The notes beneath the pieces are model-generated. The model saw only the letters and a program-made list of their open reading frames with translations, did no database searches and was not told where the DNA came from. The translations under genes were made by a program, and so were the position numbers. Below, in pieces: positions 46,155 through 54,997 of a DNA stretch of 64,000 nt (positions are counted from its first letter, which is position 1; each line of letters starts with the position of its first letter). This DNA comes from Burkholderiales bacterium (GTDB lineage: Bacteria; Pseudomonadota; Gammaproteobacteria; Burkholderiales; Burkholderiaceae_E), in NCBI GenBank assembly GCA_027487815.1, contig JAIYCW010000060.1:1-64000 (forward strand). The letters are read 5' to 3'.

Positions 46155-47084
46155 TCAAGCGAGTTGCGTTGTCGGGTTGGCCATCCTTATGAAGTAGCGT
46201 GCAGTTTCCTTGCCGGTCGCTGCATCGATAGTGGCTACCAAAAACGCATCGCGGGATGAATCAAGGTGCGCCTGTTGGAGCGTATCAACCAAGCTTTGCG
46301 TATCGTACATAACATCACCGTTTTGCAGCCAGGCGCGTTGCATCCATCGCAGGCGGGGTAACACAATAAAGTGGCTATCCGGGAGTTGCTCGACCCGTTC
46401 ATAGTTCAGCCACCAGCCTCGCTCGTGGTCGGTATGCAGTGTGTCACATGTGGCCTGCGTGGCTCCCCACGGGTAAAACATCCAACCCACGGCATAAGCA
46501 CTGTGCTGCCAAGCAATGCTCGTCCAGGGCTCGGGTGGCTGATGGCGCAACTGGTGCGCGAATAGCTTGTTCAGTTTGAGTGCGAGGCTGTCTTTGCGCT
46601 CCGGGCCAAGAAAACGCTCGGGCTGAACCGCTCCTGGGCCGCCGTCTTCGCACAGGAAAAGCTTGATTGCCAATTCCCAGTGAATGTGACGGCCAGTGCG
46701 GTCACGCAATAGGAAGTCGATTTCACCCGCCGTGGTTCGACTATCTGATGGACTCGCAATCCTGAGAGGGAGATGTGCAGCGAGCCCTTCGAACAAGGGC
46801 CCGTGCTCCAGGTAGTAGAGCATTAGGCGCTCGGCATACCGGCCCAGGCGAAGCGGCGGGCGATCGGCCGGGTGCACTGGTCCTATGGCGTAGGCGAGAT
46901 GATCGGCATCAAGCGTTTCAAGCCAAGCCTGGTTCGCGACCGTGTCAGAGCTGCTCCACCGATGGACCATTGCCCATGGCGGCTGCACGCCAAACTGAAT
47001 TGCTGCCTGGTCGCTTAGGAGTGGCGGGCTCAATAACAGCCAGCGCAGAGCTTCCAGATGAAGGGCGGCAGGATAAAACGACAT
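46155..47084 (-). CDS. DUF1853 protein (PD-(D/E)XK nuclease-like)
   Basis: A 309-aa cytoplasmic protein of the DUF1853 family. The TAGEIDFLLRDRTGRHIHWELAIKLFL segment carries the Glu-Ile-Asp and Glu-x-Lys-like spacing of a restriction-endonuclease-fold core; the last motif reads ELAIK. FLGPERKDSLALKLNKLFAHQL follows. Function is unknown. The ATG at 47084 is preferred over a GTG at 47120, which would lie closer to the divergent gntR promoter. Confidence 0.8.
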   Translation of the reverse strand: MSFYPAALHLEALRWLLLSPPLLSDQAAIQFGVQPPWAMVHRWSSSDTVANQAWLETLDADHLAYAIGPVHPADRPPLRLGRYAERLMLYYLEHGPLFEGLAAHLPLRIASPSDSRTTAGEIDFLLRDRTGRHIHWELAIKLFLCEDGGPGAVQPERFLGPERKDSLALKLNKLFAHQLRHQPPEPWTSIAWQHSAYAVGWMFYPWGATQATCDTLHTDHERGWWLNYERVEQLPDSHFIVLPRLRWMQRAWLQNGDVMYDTQSLVDTLQQAHLDSSRDAFLVATIDAATGKETARYFIRMANPTTQLA

Positions 47085-47113
47085 GCTGGTGGTTGAGTTC
47101 AATGGCTCTGTAC

Positions 47114-47161
47114 AGGACACAGATAGTATGCTCTTATATAGTCATATAGAGGACTATATGA
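47114..47161 (+). promoter_or_regulatory. gntR promoter and autoregulatory operator
   Basis: A perfect 8-bp inverted repeat, ATATAGTC (47136-47143) and GACTATAT (47152-47159), brackets an 8-bp spacer just before the gntR ATG. A second, nested pair, TCATATA / TATATGA (47142-47161), overlaps it. AGGACA (47114-47119), 17 nt and TATAGT (47137-47142) form a plausible promoter. Repressor binding would cover the -10, the start site and the AGAGGA ribosome binding site. Confidence 0.6.
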
Positions 47162-47893
47162 ATGAAATCTCATATTGAAACGAATGAGCCGGCCGGGAAA
47201 CGTTATGAGCAAATTGCCAATCAGTTGCGCGGCGCAATCGTAAGTGGCAACTGGATGGTGGGGCACGCCTTGCCATCCGAGCAACAACTCGCTCAGGACC
47301 ATCAGGTTGCGGTGGGCACGATACGCCAAGCGGTAGCCTTATTGGTTGAGCAGGGTTTGGTTGAGCGGGTTCACGGCCGCGGCACCTTCGTGCGCGGAGT
47401 TATCTCGGGCGCGGGGATGCTGCGTTTTTTTCGTTTCGGCTCGCAGCCTGACGTGTTGCCGCGTTCCTTTATTCTTTCAGTGAAGATACAGCCTGCAAGT
47501 GAGAAAGCTGCGGCAGCTCTGCAAATTGCTCCGGGCAGCCAAACGCTTTACGTTATGAGACTGCGGCAAATTCAAGAGCGGCCTTGCTTGCTTGAGGATA
47601 TTGTTTTGCCACTTCCCCGCTTTCAGGCCCTGGGTCATGCCGCTCCTTCCCAATGGGGCGATTTTCTCTACCCCGCCTACGAACGCTTATGTGCGGTGCA
47701 TGTTCAGCATGTGACTGACACCATCACATTCAATCGATTGACCGGCGCACAGGCCAAGCGTCTTGAGCTTGCCAAGGATCACCCTTGCGCAAAGGTCGAG
47801 CGTATTGCCTATGACCGACTCCACTCACCGGTGGAATGGCGGGTCACACGCGGTGATGCCCATGCTTTTCGATATACCAACTCAATTCTTTAG
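47162..47893 (+). CDS. GntR-family regulator, HutC/UTRA type
   Basis: A 243-aa regulator with the N-terminal GntR winged helix (RYEQIANQLRGAIVSGNW, LPSEQQLAQDHQVAVGTIRQA, ERVHGRGTFV) and a C-terminal UTRA ligand-binding domain. It lies directly upstream of a Bug receptor and a LigI-like hydrolase and should control them in response to their substrate. The Bug gene's AGGAGA overlaps its stop codon. Confidence 0.9.
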   Translation: MKSHIETNEPAGKRYEQIANQLRGAIVSGNWMVGHALPSEQQLAQDHQVAVGTIRQAVALLVEQGLVERVHGRGTFVRGVISGAGMLRFFRFGSQPDVLPRSFILSVKIQPASEKAAAALQIAPGSQTLYVMRLRQIQERPCLLEDIVLPLPRFQALGHAAPSQWGDFLYPAYERLCAVHVQHVTDTITFNRLTGAQAKRLELAKDHPCAKVERIAYDRLHSPVEWRVTRGDAHAFRYTNSIL

Positions 47894-47903
47894 GAGACCG
47901 TCC

Positions 47904-48902
47904 ATGTCCGTTGATTCGCCCCCTGCCAATCTCAAGCGCAGACTTCTCAAGCTCGCAGCGATTTCGCCTTGGCTTTCTGGGTCAGCGCCTGCAATCGCCG
48001 GGCCAATTGCAGCGGGCCGTCCAATTACCCTGATGGTGTCTTATCCCGCAGGAGGAGGGGCCGATCTCATGGCAAGGCTGATTGCGCCAAAACTGGCGGA
48101 GGCGCTTGGTCAACCGGTAGTTGTGGAGAATCGCCCGGGGGCGAGTGGCACTATCGCTGCGGGTCAGCTTGCCCGAGCGCAACCAGACGGGTTGACCCTG
48201 ATGATGGACGCCTCTTCATTTGCGGTAAATCCATCATTGTTCAGCCGCTTGCCCTATGACTCGGCTTCAGCATTCACGGTGCTCGGTGTGGTTGCGCAGT
48301 TTCCCAATGTGTTGGTATGCACGCCCTCTTTTGAGGCCAATAGCGTTGCTGATGTGGTGCGGATAGCGCGCGCGCGGCCCAAGTCCTTAGCCTATGCTTC
48401 ATCAGGCAATGGCTCCGCACAGCATTTGGCGGGTGCATTGTTTGAAGACTTGGCCAAAGTAGATTTGAACCATGTGGCTTATCGCGGAGGCGGTCCGGCG
48501 ATGGTAGATGTGATGGGTGGGCAGGTACCTCTGTTTTTCGCAAACATTGCCTCATCGTTGGCGAATATTCAGTCAGGAAAACTACGGCCTTTGGCACTAA
48601 CCGCAAAGCTGCGCTCCCGGGTATTGCCAAATGTCCCGACCATGGATGAGGCCGGGGTGAAGGGCCATGAGGTGTTGGAGTGGAATCCTGTGCTCGCGCC
48701 ATCCGGATTATCTGCGCCAACACGACTGGCTTTGGTTAATGCTCTGAATAAGGTGAAGGGTGATCCCGAAGTGTTGGGGCGTATCCGTTCATTGGGCGGA
48801 GACGCTTTTACAGGCGATGATGTTGCCGCTGCCCAGTTTGTCAATCAACAAACCGGCCTTTGGGCCCGGGTCATTCGTGAACGCAATATCGCTCGAGACT
48901 GA
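47904..48902 (+). CDS. Bug/TctC-type periplasmic solute receptor
   Basis: A 332-aa extracytoplasmic receptor with a signal peptide (KRRLLKLAAISPWLS... AIAG) and the family motifs LMVSYPAGGGADLMARLIAPKL, VVVENRPGASGTIAAGQLA and YASSGNGSAQHLAG. Such receptors bind carboxylates for tripartite tricarboxylate transport, but no tctA or tctB lies nearby. That is common in Burkholderiales with expanded Bug sets. It overlaps the LigI-like gene by 26 bp. Confidence 0.9.
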   Translation: MSVDSPPANLKRRLLKLAAISPWLSGSAPAIAGPIAAGRPITLMVSYPAGGGADLMARLIAPKLAEALGQPVVVENRPGASGTIAAGQLARAQPDGLTLMMDASSFAVNPSLFSRLPYDSASAFTVLGVVAQFPNVLVCTPSFEANSVADVVRIARARPKSLAYASSGNGSAQHLAGALFEDLAKVDLNHVAYRGGGPAMVDVMGGQVPLFFANIASSLANIQSGKLRPLALTAKLRSRVLPNVPTMDEAGVKGHEVLEWNPVLAPSGLSAPTRLALVNALNKVKGDPEVLGRIRSLGGDAFTGDDVAAAQFVNQQTGLWARVIRERNIARD

Positions 48903-49692
48903 TCAGCTGGCGTGGGATTGCCATGTTCATGTATTCGGGCCCGGCAGTGGCGCGCTTCCTGGCCATTATCAGCCGCGCGAACACACCTTGGAGCAATTGC
49001 TCAATCGGGTTCAGGGATCCGGTATTGGCCGCTTTGTAGTGGTGCAGCCGAGCGTTTATGGAGCTAATAACTCGATATTGCTGCATGCGCTTGAGTCACG
49101 TCCTGGGCAGCATCGTGGTGTTGTTGTGGTCGATACCCTGATCGACCCTGCGATCGCTGTTCGATGGCACGCCCTCGGGGTACGGGGCATCCGCTTTAAC
49201 CGGGTTTCACCAATCGGGTTAGCCGCAGAGCCCGCTCATGTTCTTGATCGATGGCACTCTGTAATCAAAGAGTTGGGGTGGCATGTTCAATGGTTCGTGC
49301 GGCCCGAGGGGTTAGGAGAAGTGGAGCTCATTCACGAACGCTATCCTTTGCCGTGTGTGCTTGATCACTTGGGTGGCCTGAGCGCTGGCTTTGATTCGCA
49401 ATCGCATTCATGGCGCACTTTGCTTCGGCTCGCAGATGCGGGCGCCTGGATCAAGGCGTCGGCTTGGTATCGGCTCAGTGCCTCGCCAGGGTTTGGTGAT
49501 TTGCGGCCGTTGTTGGAATTGCTCGACCGGCGCTATGCCAGCCAGATGGTGTGGGGCTCGGATTGGCCGCACACTAGTTTTCCTGGCATGTTGGAGCAGG
49601 CTTATGCTTGCCAGCTTGAGCCACTGGAGTGGCTTGGGCCAAAAAGCCAGAACAGGATTTTACGACTCAACCCTGGTCGGCTTTATCGCTGA
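48877..49692 (+). CDS. Amidohydrolase 2 family, LigI-like (2-pyrone-4,6-dicarboxylate lactonase type)
   Basis: A 271-aa TIM-barrel metal-dependent hydrolase. The N-terminal WDCHVHVFGPGS motif matches LigI-type lactonases; other blocks are VVQPSVYGANNSILLHAL, GVRGIRFNRVSP, CVLDHLGGL and VWGSDWPHTSF (Asp catalytic). The start is probably GTG 48877, inside the end of the Bug gene. A lactone or dicarboxylate substrate, perhaps imported with help of the Bug receptor, is inferred. Its 3' end overlaps the convergent gene by 10 bp. Confidence 0.85.
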   Translation: MNAISLETDQLAWDCHVHVFGPGSGALPGHYQPREHTLEQLLNRVQGSGIGRFVVVQPSVYGANNSILLHALESRPGQHRGVVVVDTLIDPAIAVRWHALGVRGIRFNRVSPIGLAAEPAHVLDRWHSVIKELGWHVQWFVRPEGLGEVELIHERYPLPCVLDHLGGLSAGFDSQSHSWRTLLRLADAGAWIKASAWYRLSASPGFGDLRPLLELLDRRYASQMVWGSDWPHTSFPGMLEQAYACQLEPLEWLGPKSQNRILRLNPGRLYR

Positions 49693-50393
49693 GAGGAGGA
49701 CTCAACAGCCTGGCCTTCAGCTGCAGGGACATAATCGGGCATTTGCCCGGTCGCCAGCGCATGCACTATTCGTTCAGCGCAATACTGCATTGCTGCGTTG
49801 GCGTCGCTCACCCGACCAAAGATTCCTTGCATGGAGCTCAAGCCTCCGCGCTTGCGGCAGTTGATTCGGGCCAGTCGGGCACCAGAACTTAAATCCAACA
49901 CGGTAGCTTCAATGGAAATACCCCCGCGGGTGGCAAGAAGCGGCCCACTACCCGGAATTGGCACAAGAAACATCAGCATGTTGAAAAGACGGCTGGGGCG
50001 CCAGACTTCCCGAACCATGACTTCCAGGCGCAGGGTCGGTGGCCCTGTCGAAGGCAAACGGCTCTTGATCAAGGTATCAAGTGTGGTGAGTACTTCGTCA
50101 CGCTCAAGATCGGAGAGCTCGGTGGCGGACACTTCGTCGACCTGCCACAGTGGGAGCAATTTAATGCTGTCGGCAGTTTGACCCAGGGCAACCGCTTTGA
50201 GTCGGTCCACTGCAATCGGGTCGATCCAATTTTCCACCCTCATATTTGGTGGAGCTGGTGCCCCGGCAGTCCGTGCCGGATCGGCGGCTTGCGCGGGCCC
50301 CGTCAGTACCAGTGCTGCCATCAATAGGCCAAGCGATGAACTTGTCACTGGAATCGAATTGCGAAGGCGCGCACACAAACTTTTTGACCACAT
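49683..50393 (-). CDS. Secreted protein of unknown function
   Basis: A 236-aa protein with a signal peptide (SLGLLMAALVLTGPAQA-AD). The mature part contains RVENWIDPIAVDRLKAV, LSDLERDEVLTTLDTLIKSRLP and RLEVMVREVWRPSR. This resembles periplasmic or outer-membrane-associated DUF3313-type proteins in organisation, but I cannot assign a family. The start is uncertain between 50393 and 50426; neither ATG has a ribosome binding site. Confidence 0.6.
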   Translation of the reverse strand: MWSKSLCARLRNSIPVTSSSLGLLMAALVLTGPAQAADPARTAGAPAPPNMRVENWIDPIAVDRLKAVALGQTADSIKLLPLWQVDEVSATELSDLERDEVLTTLDTLIKSRLPSTGPPTLRLEVMVREVWRPSRLFNMLMFLVPIPGSGPLLATRGGISIEATVLDLSSGARLARINCRKRGGLSSMQGIFGRVSDANAAMQYCAERIVHALATGQMPDYVPAAEGQAVESSSQR

Positions 50394-50535
50394 GCATGTA
50401 GTGTGGGGCTTAATGATGACAACCATACGAGCAAGTGGTTACTCGCTTATCCCCTTGATCACACGCGGTTAAGTCCCGAGGACAGCCACGCGGCTCCCAT
50501 AATTGAGGGCTTTGCTCAAACTTTGGACGCGTTGA

Positions 50536-50760
50536 ATGAACCTGCAAGCCCGTAATCCGGAAACCCGGCAACTATGCGAATACCTGAATCAGACCAAGGG
50601 CGGCTTCATTGGTATGGCGGTGGCGATGTTTGCCCCGAAATCTGACCACCGCTTTGTGCCTATGGACGCTGCGCAGCAGCGAGCACTTCGCGGACGCCGA
50701 ATTTCCCCGGATCTGGAGTATTTTTGCGATTTGCTTCGGGCCGGCAAGCCACTTCGGTAA
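50536..50760 (+). CDS. Small hypothetical protein (74 aa)
   Basis: A 74-aa Arg-rich soluble protein with no recognised motif (LCEYLNQTKGGFIGMAVAMF, RISPDLEYFCDLLRAG). Codon use looks like its neighbours. There is no clear Shine-Dalgarno sequence before the ATG. It could be a real small gene; evidence is limited to composition and the compact open frame between two genes. Confidence 0.45.
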   Translation: MNLQARNPETRQLCEYLNQTKGGFIGMAVAMFAPKSDHRFVPMDAAQQRALRGRRISPDLEYFCDLLRAGKPLR

Positions 50761-50857
50761 ATCACCTGGTTTGAGCACCTGGCGTCTCTCGCCAAGTGCT
50801 TCATGGGGGCTGGCGGTATGATGGTTCTTTGTAGTGTTGAACATCGCGAGGCCACCC

Positions 50858-52459
50858 ATGAAACTTTTTTTGAATCGCCCAACTTTCAAGCGAGCAGCAT
50901 TTTCCATTTGTTTGCTGGTAGCGGTCGTCTGTGCGTTGCCGCTTGAGGCCAAGACCTTTCGCTGGACAGATCAAGGCGATCCAAACACGATGGATCCGCA
51001 TGCTCAAAACGAGCTGCTCACCAATGCGATTAACGGGCAGACCTACGAGACTCTGGTTAATCGTGACAAGCAGATGCGGGTAGTTGCTGTACTGGCGACC
51101 GAATGGCAGCAAACCGGACCGAAGCAATGGGTATTCAAACTTCGCCGCAATGTGAAGTTCCATGATGGTGGCGCTTTCACTGCTGACGATGTCGTGTTTT
51201 CGGTCAAGCGGGCCCAGGATGATCTGTCTGCCATTCGCTCCTACGCTCTAGGCTTGGGCGAGCCCCGCAAGGTGGATGACTTCACTGTGGAGTTCAATCT
51301 CAAGGATGTGAATCCGATCTTTCTTGAGCATGCCACGCTCGTGCAAATCATGAGTAAGGCGTGGTGCGAGAAAAATAACGCCACCCGTCCCCAGGACTTC
51401 AAGAATCGCCAAGACAGCTTTGCTGCTTTAAATGCCAACGGCACCGGCCCGTATGTGCTTAAGACCCGCCAGCCCGATGTGCGCACCGTACATGTGTTGA
51501 ATCCTGCTTACTGGGGCAAGGTCGAAGGCAATGTGACCGAGGTGATCTTCACGCCGCTCAAGAGCGACCCAACGCGCACCGCGGCCCTGCTGTCCAATGA
51601 AGTGGACTTTGTTCATGACCCGGCCCCCAATGATGTTGCAAGAATGCGGACGACAGCAGGAGTCAAGGTAGTCGACGGGATGGAGAATCGGGTGCTCTTC
51701 ATCGGCATGGACCAAAACCGCGACGAGCTTTTGTACTCCGATGTGAAAGGTAAAAATCCCTTCAAGGATCGGCGCGTGAGGCTTGCGCTTTACCAGGCGA
51801 TTGACATTGAAGCTATCCGCACCCGCCTGATGCGCAATCAGGCTTTCCCAACCGGCGCCATCATGCCCTCGCCAATCGGCACATATAACGATCCTGAGAT
51901 TGAACGCAGGCGGGCGTTTGATGTGAATGAGGCGCGTCGCCTGATGGCTGAGGCTGGCTATCCGAATGGGTTCTCCGTGCAGCTTGACTGCCCAAATAAT
52001 CGTTACATCAATGACGAAGAAATCTGCAATGCACTGGCCAATATGTGGGCGCAGATTGGTGTGAAGATCAAGGTAGTGGCCATGCCTCGGGTGGTCTATT
52101 TTGCCAAAGGCCAGAAGCGTGATGTTTCTATGTACCTGTTGGGTTGGGGTGGTGCCATCACTGATGGCCAAACCACCTTTGATCAGATCTATCACTCGAA
52201 GGCTGCCGGGGGTAAAGGAGACTGGAACTGGGGCGATGTAAAAAGCCCTGCCATCGACGCTATGGTAGCCCAGCAAGCGGTGGAGGCTGATCCGAAAAAG
52301 CGTGAGGTGATCGTCAAGCGATTGCTCAAGGAAATGAATGAGCAGGTGCATTACCTGCCCCTGCATCGTCAGGTGATCCCCTGGGCGGTGCGCAGCAATA
52401 TTGACCTTGTGCATCGCCCGGATAACTGGGTGGAGTATCAGTGGATTAATGTGCGCTAG
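50858..52459 (+). CDS. ABC transporter family 5 substrate-binding protein (orphan)
   Basis: A 533-aa periplasmic receptor with a signal peptide (FKRAAFSICLLVAVVCALPLEA-KT) and the SBP_bac_5 features WTDQGDPNTMDPHAQNELL, KQWVFKLRRNVKFHDGGAFTADD and a final LPLHRQVIPWAVRSNI. CGAGG precedes the ATG at 50858 by 6 nt. No permease or ATPase gene is linked, unlike the receptor at 32545. It may share another importer or feed one elsewhere. Confidence 0.88.
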   Translation: MKLFLNRPTFKRAAFSICLLVAVVCALPLEAKTFRWTDQGDPNTMDPHAQNELLTNAINGQTYETLVNRDKQMRVVAVLATEWQQTGPKQWVFKLRRNVKFHDGGAFTADDVVFSVKRAQDDLSAIRSYALGLGEPRKVDDFTVEFNLKDVNPIFLEHATLVQIMSKAWCEKNNATRPQDFKNRQDSFAALNANGTGPYVLKTRQPDVRTVHVLNPAYWGKVEGNVTEVIFTPLKSDPTRTAALLSNEVDFVHDPAPNDVARMRTTAGVKVVDGMENRVLFIGMDQNRDELLYSDVKGKNPFKDRRVRLALYQAIDIEAIRTRLMRNQAFPTGAIMPSPIGTYNDPEIERRRAFDVNEARRLMAEAGYPNGFSVQLDCPNNRYINDEEICNALANMWAQIGVKIKVVAMPRVVYFAKGQKRDVSMYLLGWGGAITDGQTTFDQIYHSKAAGGKGDWNWGDVKSPAIDAMVAQQAVEADPKKREVIVKRLLKEMNEQVHYLPLHRQVIPWAVRSNIDLVHRPDNWVEYQWINVR

Positions 52460-52471
52460 CTGGGAGCGACC

Positions 52472-53068
52472 ATGCCTCATCTTGAACCGCTCGCGTTGGA
52501 GTCCATCGGACAAGTGGATCTACTGGATCGCTTTGAGCACTACCGCAAGACGCGCGGGTTTACTCCGCGCAGCATCATGACCATGGCGCGCCGCCCGGAC
52601 ATTGCCCGGGCTTTCATGGCGCTCAATCAGGCTGTGCTTTATGAGGGCACTGTGCCAGTCGCGACCAAGATGCTGGTGAGTCTGGCCTCAAGCATGGCTT
52701 CGGGATGTTTGTACTGCCAGTCGCACATGACCAATCTTTCGAGCATCTACCAAGTGAGCGAAGACAAGATCGCGGCGTTGGCAGATTTTGAAAATCGCAA
52801 GTGGTTTAGTGAGGCCGAGAGTGCAGCGATCAATTTGGGGTGGAAGGCCGGTCGGGTGCCCAACGAGGTGCAGGCCGCAGATTTTGAGCGCTTGAAGCAA
52901 CACTATAACGAGGACGAAATCGTGGAGCTGGTGGCTTCAGTGGCGCTGTTTGGATATCTGAATCGCTGGAATGACACGATGGCTACCGAGCTGGAGCCGT
53001 TTCCGAGCGAGGTGGCTGCCCGAATCATCGGCCCGGGCGGCTGGACCCCTGGAAAGCATGCTGGCTAA
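52472..53068 (+). CDS. AhpD-like / carboxymuconolactone decarboxylase family protein
   Basis: A 198-aa all-helical protein with the redox motif SGCLYCQSHM (Cys-x-x-Cys followed by His), as in AhpD and peroxidase-related CMD proteins. The C-terminal half contains VASVALFGYLNRWNDTMA, a known family block. The likely role is in peroxide defence or as a disulfide reductase. GGGAG sits 5-6 nt before the ATG, 12 nt after the receptor gene, so it may be co-transcribed. Confidence 0.88.
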   Translation: MPHLEPLALESIGQVDLLDRFEHYRKTRGFTPRSIMTMARRPDIARAFMALNQAVLYEGTVPVATKMLVSLASSMASGCLYCQSHMTNLSSIYQVSEDKIAALADFENRKWFSEAESAAINLGWKAGRVPNEVQAADFERLKQHYNEDEIVELVASVALFGYLNRWNDTMATELEPFPSEVAARIIGPGGWTPGKHAG

Positions 53069-53085
53069 GGCCGATCGGGCTTTGT

Positions 53086-54054
53086 TTAGTCGAGCTTGAT
53101 GCCAGTGGATTTGATCACTTTTTCGTAGCGCAAATATTCGCGATTGATCAGCTCTGAAAATTGCTCTGGGCTGGTTGCGACAGGCTGCGCCATCAGGCTC
53201 GAAAAACGGGTTTTGGCTTCGGGCGATCGCAATGCCGTAGTGAAAGCGGTGTTCAGGCGAGTCACCACATCACGTGGGGTGCCCGCAGGCGCGATCAGCC
53301 CCCACCAGGTGTCTATCTCAAAGCCTGGGTAAGACTCAGCAATGGTTGGAACATCGGGCAGGGCTGGGTCACGTACAGCGCTAGTTACTGCAAGCGCAAC
53401 GATTCTGCCTGAGCGCAGATTTGCAGCCACGGTAGCAAGATTATCCAGGGTGTAGTCGACCTCACCGGAAAGCAAGGCTTGCTGAGCTGGTGCCCCGCCG
53501 CTATAAGCGATATGCACAGCGAAGATGCCCGCACGCGATTTGAAGATCTCTCCACCCAGATGACCTGCGCTGCCATTGCCGCCGCTACCGTAATTCAGGC
53601 GTCCCGGGTTGGCCTTGGCATAAGCCACGAATGATTTGAGATCGGTGATCTTCAGACGCTTGGCTGTTTCCGCATTCATCACCAACACGTTGGGGATACG
53701 CACCATCTGGGTGATGGGTTGAAAATCCTTGATGGGGTCGTAGGTGAGCTTGCTCAACCATGGGTTGATTGCATGCATGGCCACTGCTGCAATTCCCAGG
53801 GTGAGGCCATCGGCCGGCGCTCGCGCAACAGCCGCCACGCCAATGCCGCCCCCTGCGCCTGGTCGATTTTCAACAATCACCTGACCCAAGCTATCACGCA
53901 CGCGCTCAGCCAAAACTCTTGCGGTGATATCGATCGGGCCGCCAGGCGCGAATGGCACGATGATTCGCGTGACATTGGTTTGTGCAAAAGCAGGTGTGAG
54001 GCCGCCAAGCGGCAATGCGCAAGTTAGCAGGCGGAGGGTTTCGCGACGATTCAT
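53086..54054 (-). CDS. Bug/TctC-type periplasmic solute receptor
   Basis: A 322-aa receptor with a signal peptide of twin-arginine appearance (MNRRETLRLLTCALPLGGL, then AFAQ) and the family motifs RIIVPFAPGGPIDITARVLAE, VIVENRPGAGGGIGVAAVA and YGSGGNGSAGHLGG. The ATG at 54054 is preferred to a TTG at 54078. It starts 7 nt after the desaturase gene, so it may belong to the same transcription unit. No tctAB partner is linked. Confidence 0.9.
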   Translation of the reverse strand: MNRRETLRLLTCALPLGGLTPAFAQTNVTRIIVPFAPGGPIDITARVLAERVRDSLGQVIVENRPGAGGGIGVAAVARAPADGLTLGIAAVAMHAINPWLSKLTYDPIKDFQPITQMVRIPNVLVMNAETAKRLKITDLKSFVAYAKANPGRLNYGSGGNGSAGHLGGEIFKSRAGIFAVHIAYSGGAPAQQALLSGEVDYTLDNLATVAANLRSGRIVALAVTSAVRDPALPDVPTIAESYPGFEIDTWWGLIAPAGTPRDVVTRLNTAFTTALRSPEAKTRFSSLMAQPVATSPEQFSELINREYLRYEKVIKSTGIKLD

Positions 54055-54061
54055 GGATGGG

Positions 54062-54997
54062 CTAGGGCTGTGTGACAAGTTTGATCACCGAACGATACCC
54101 GGTAACGACATTCATATGTTGCAGAGCTCCTTGCTCGCGCAAGAGGCGATGCGCCTTGGGCAAGTTCCAGCAGGGCAGTTGGGTAAACATGTGATGCTCA
54201 CAATGATAATTCACCCAATAGGGGGCAAACATCATGCGTTCCCACCATGAGGCTAGCGTGGTGCGGGCGTGCCGATAAGGGCTCGGTTCATCGACTGGCA
54301 CCATGGCATGCTCAGCGATGTTACGCAGCCGATAAATCAGCGGGAAGCAAAACGCAGCAGGCACTAGCCATAAAGCAAACCAAAGCCATGCGTAGCCTGC
54401 CCAAGCAAAGAGTGCCAAAAATGTCAGGCTGCCCCAAAGCAATCGAGGGTCAAGACCAGGTCGCGCTTGCAACAAACTACTCGCCGTGACTTCCTTTTTC
54501 GGCTGCCCACGATGCCGCCACCAGGCTTCAAGATCGATTTGGAAGCGCAGCTTTAGAAAGCTTAACCCCGTGATATCACGCAGCACTTTGCGCAAAAGTG
54601 AGCTGCGCTGAACAGGAAAAGGCTTGGACAGTGGCAAGTCAGGATCTTCTTGCTGTTGCGCAAACCGGTGATGTTGAAGATGCACTTTACGATACTGCAC
54701 CAAGGCCGATGAGCAGAGCCAGGTGCCCACCCAATCATTGATTTTTCGGTTCGGGTGCAGCAGCCCGTGGGCCGCATCATGCATCAGGATCAATAGCCCG
54801 AGCTGGCGGCAGGCCACCACCGGAATCAATACTGGAATAAGCCAGGGCACCGCGGCACCGAGGACCATGGCAAGCGCAATCACTCCCCAGGCATGGGCTA
54901 CGAGCCAGAGCCCACGCCATGACGACTTCGCAGTAAGCTCAGACCATTCGGAAGGCGAGAAGAGTTCAGCGGGGTTAATCCGCGCGGCGACGCCCAT
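54062..54997 (-). CDS. Membrane fatty acid desaturase
   Basis: A 311-aa integral membrane di-iron desaturase with all three histidine boxes: HDAAHG (HxxxH), HLQHHR (HxxHH) and HCEHHM (HxxHH), plus a conserved NIAEH block. Hydrophobic pairs near residues 30-70 and 190-225 place the boxes in the cytosol. It introduces a double bond into acyl chains, affecting membrane fluidity. AAGGAG lies 7 nt before the ATG. It overlaps its upstream TetR gene by 23 bp. Confidence 0.9.
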   Translation of the reverse strand: MGVAARINPAELFSPSEWSELTAKSSWRGLWLVAHAWGVIALAMVLGAAVPWLIPVLIPVVACRQLGLLILMHDAAHGLLHPNRKINDWVGTWLCSSALVQYRKVHLQHHRFAQQQEDPDLPLSKPFPVQRSSLLRKVLRDITGLSFLKLRFQIDLEAWWRHRGQPKKEVTASSLLQARPGLDPRLLWGSLTFLALFAWAGYAWLWFALWLVPAAFCFPLIYRLRNIAEHAMVPVDEPSPYRHARTTLASWWERMMFAPYWVNYHCEHHMFTQLPCWNLPKAHRLLREQGALQHMNVVTGYRSVIKLVTQP

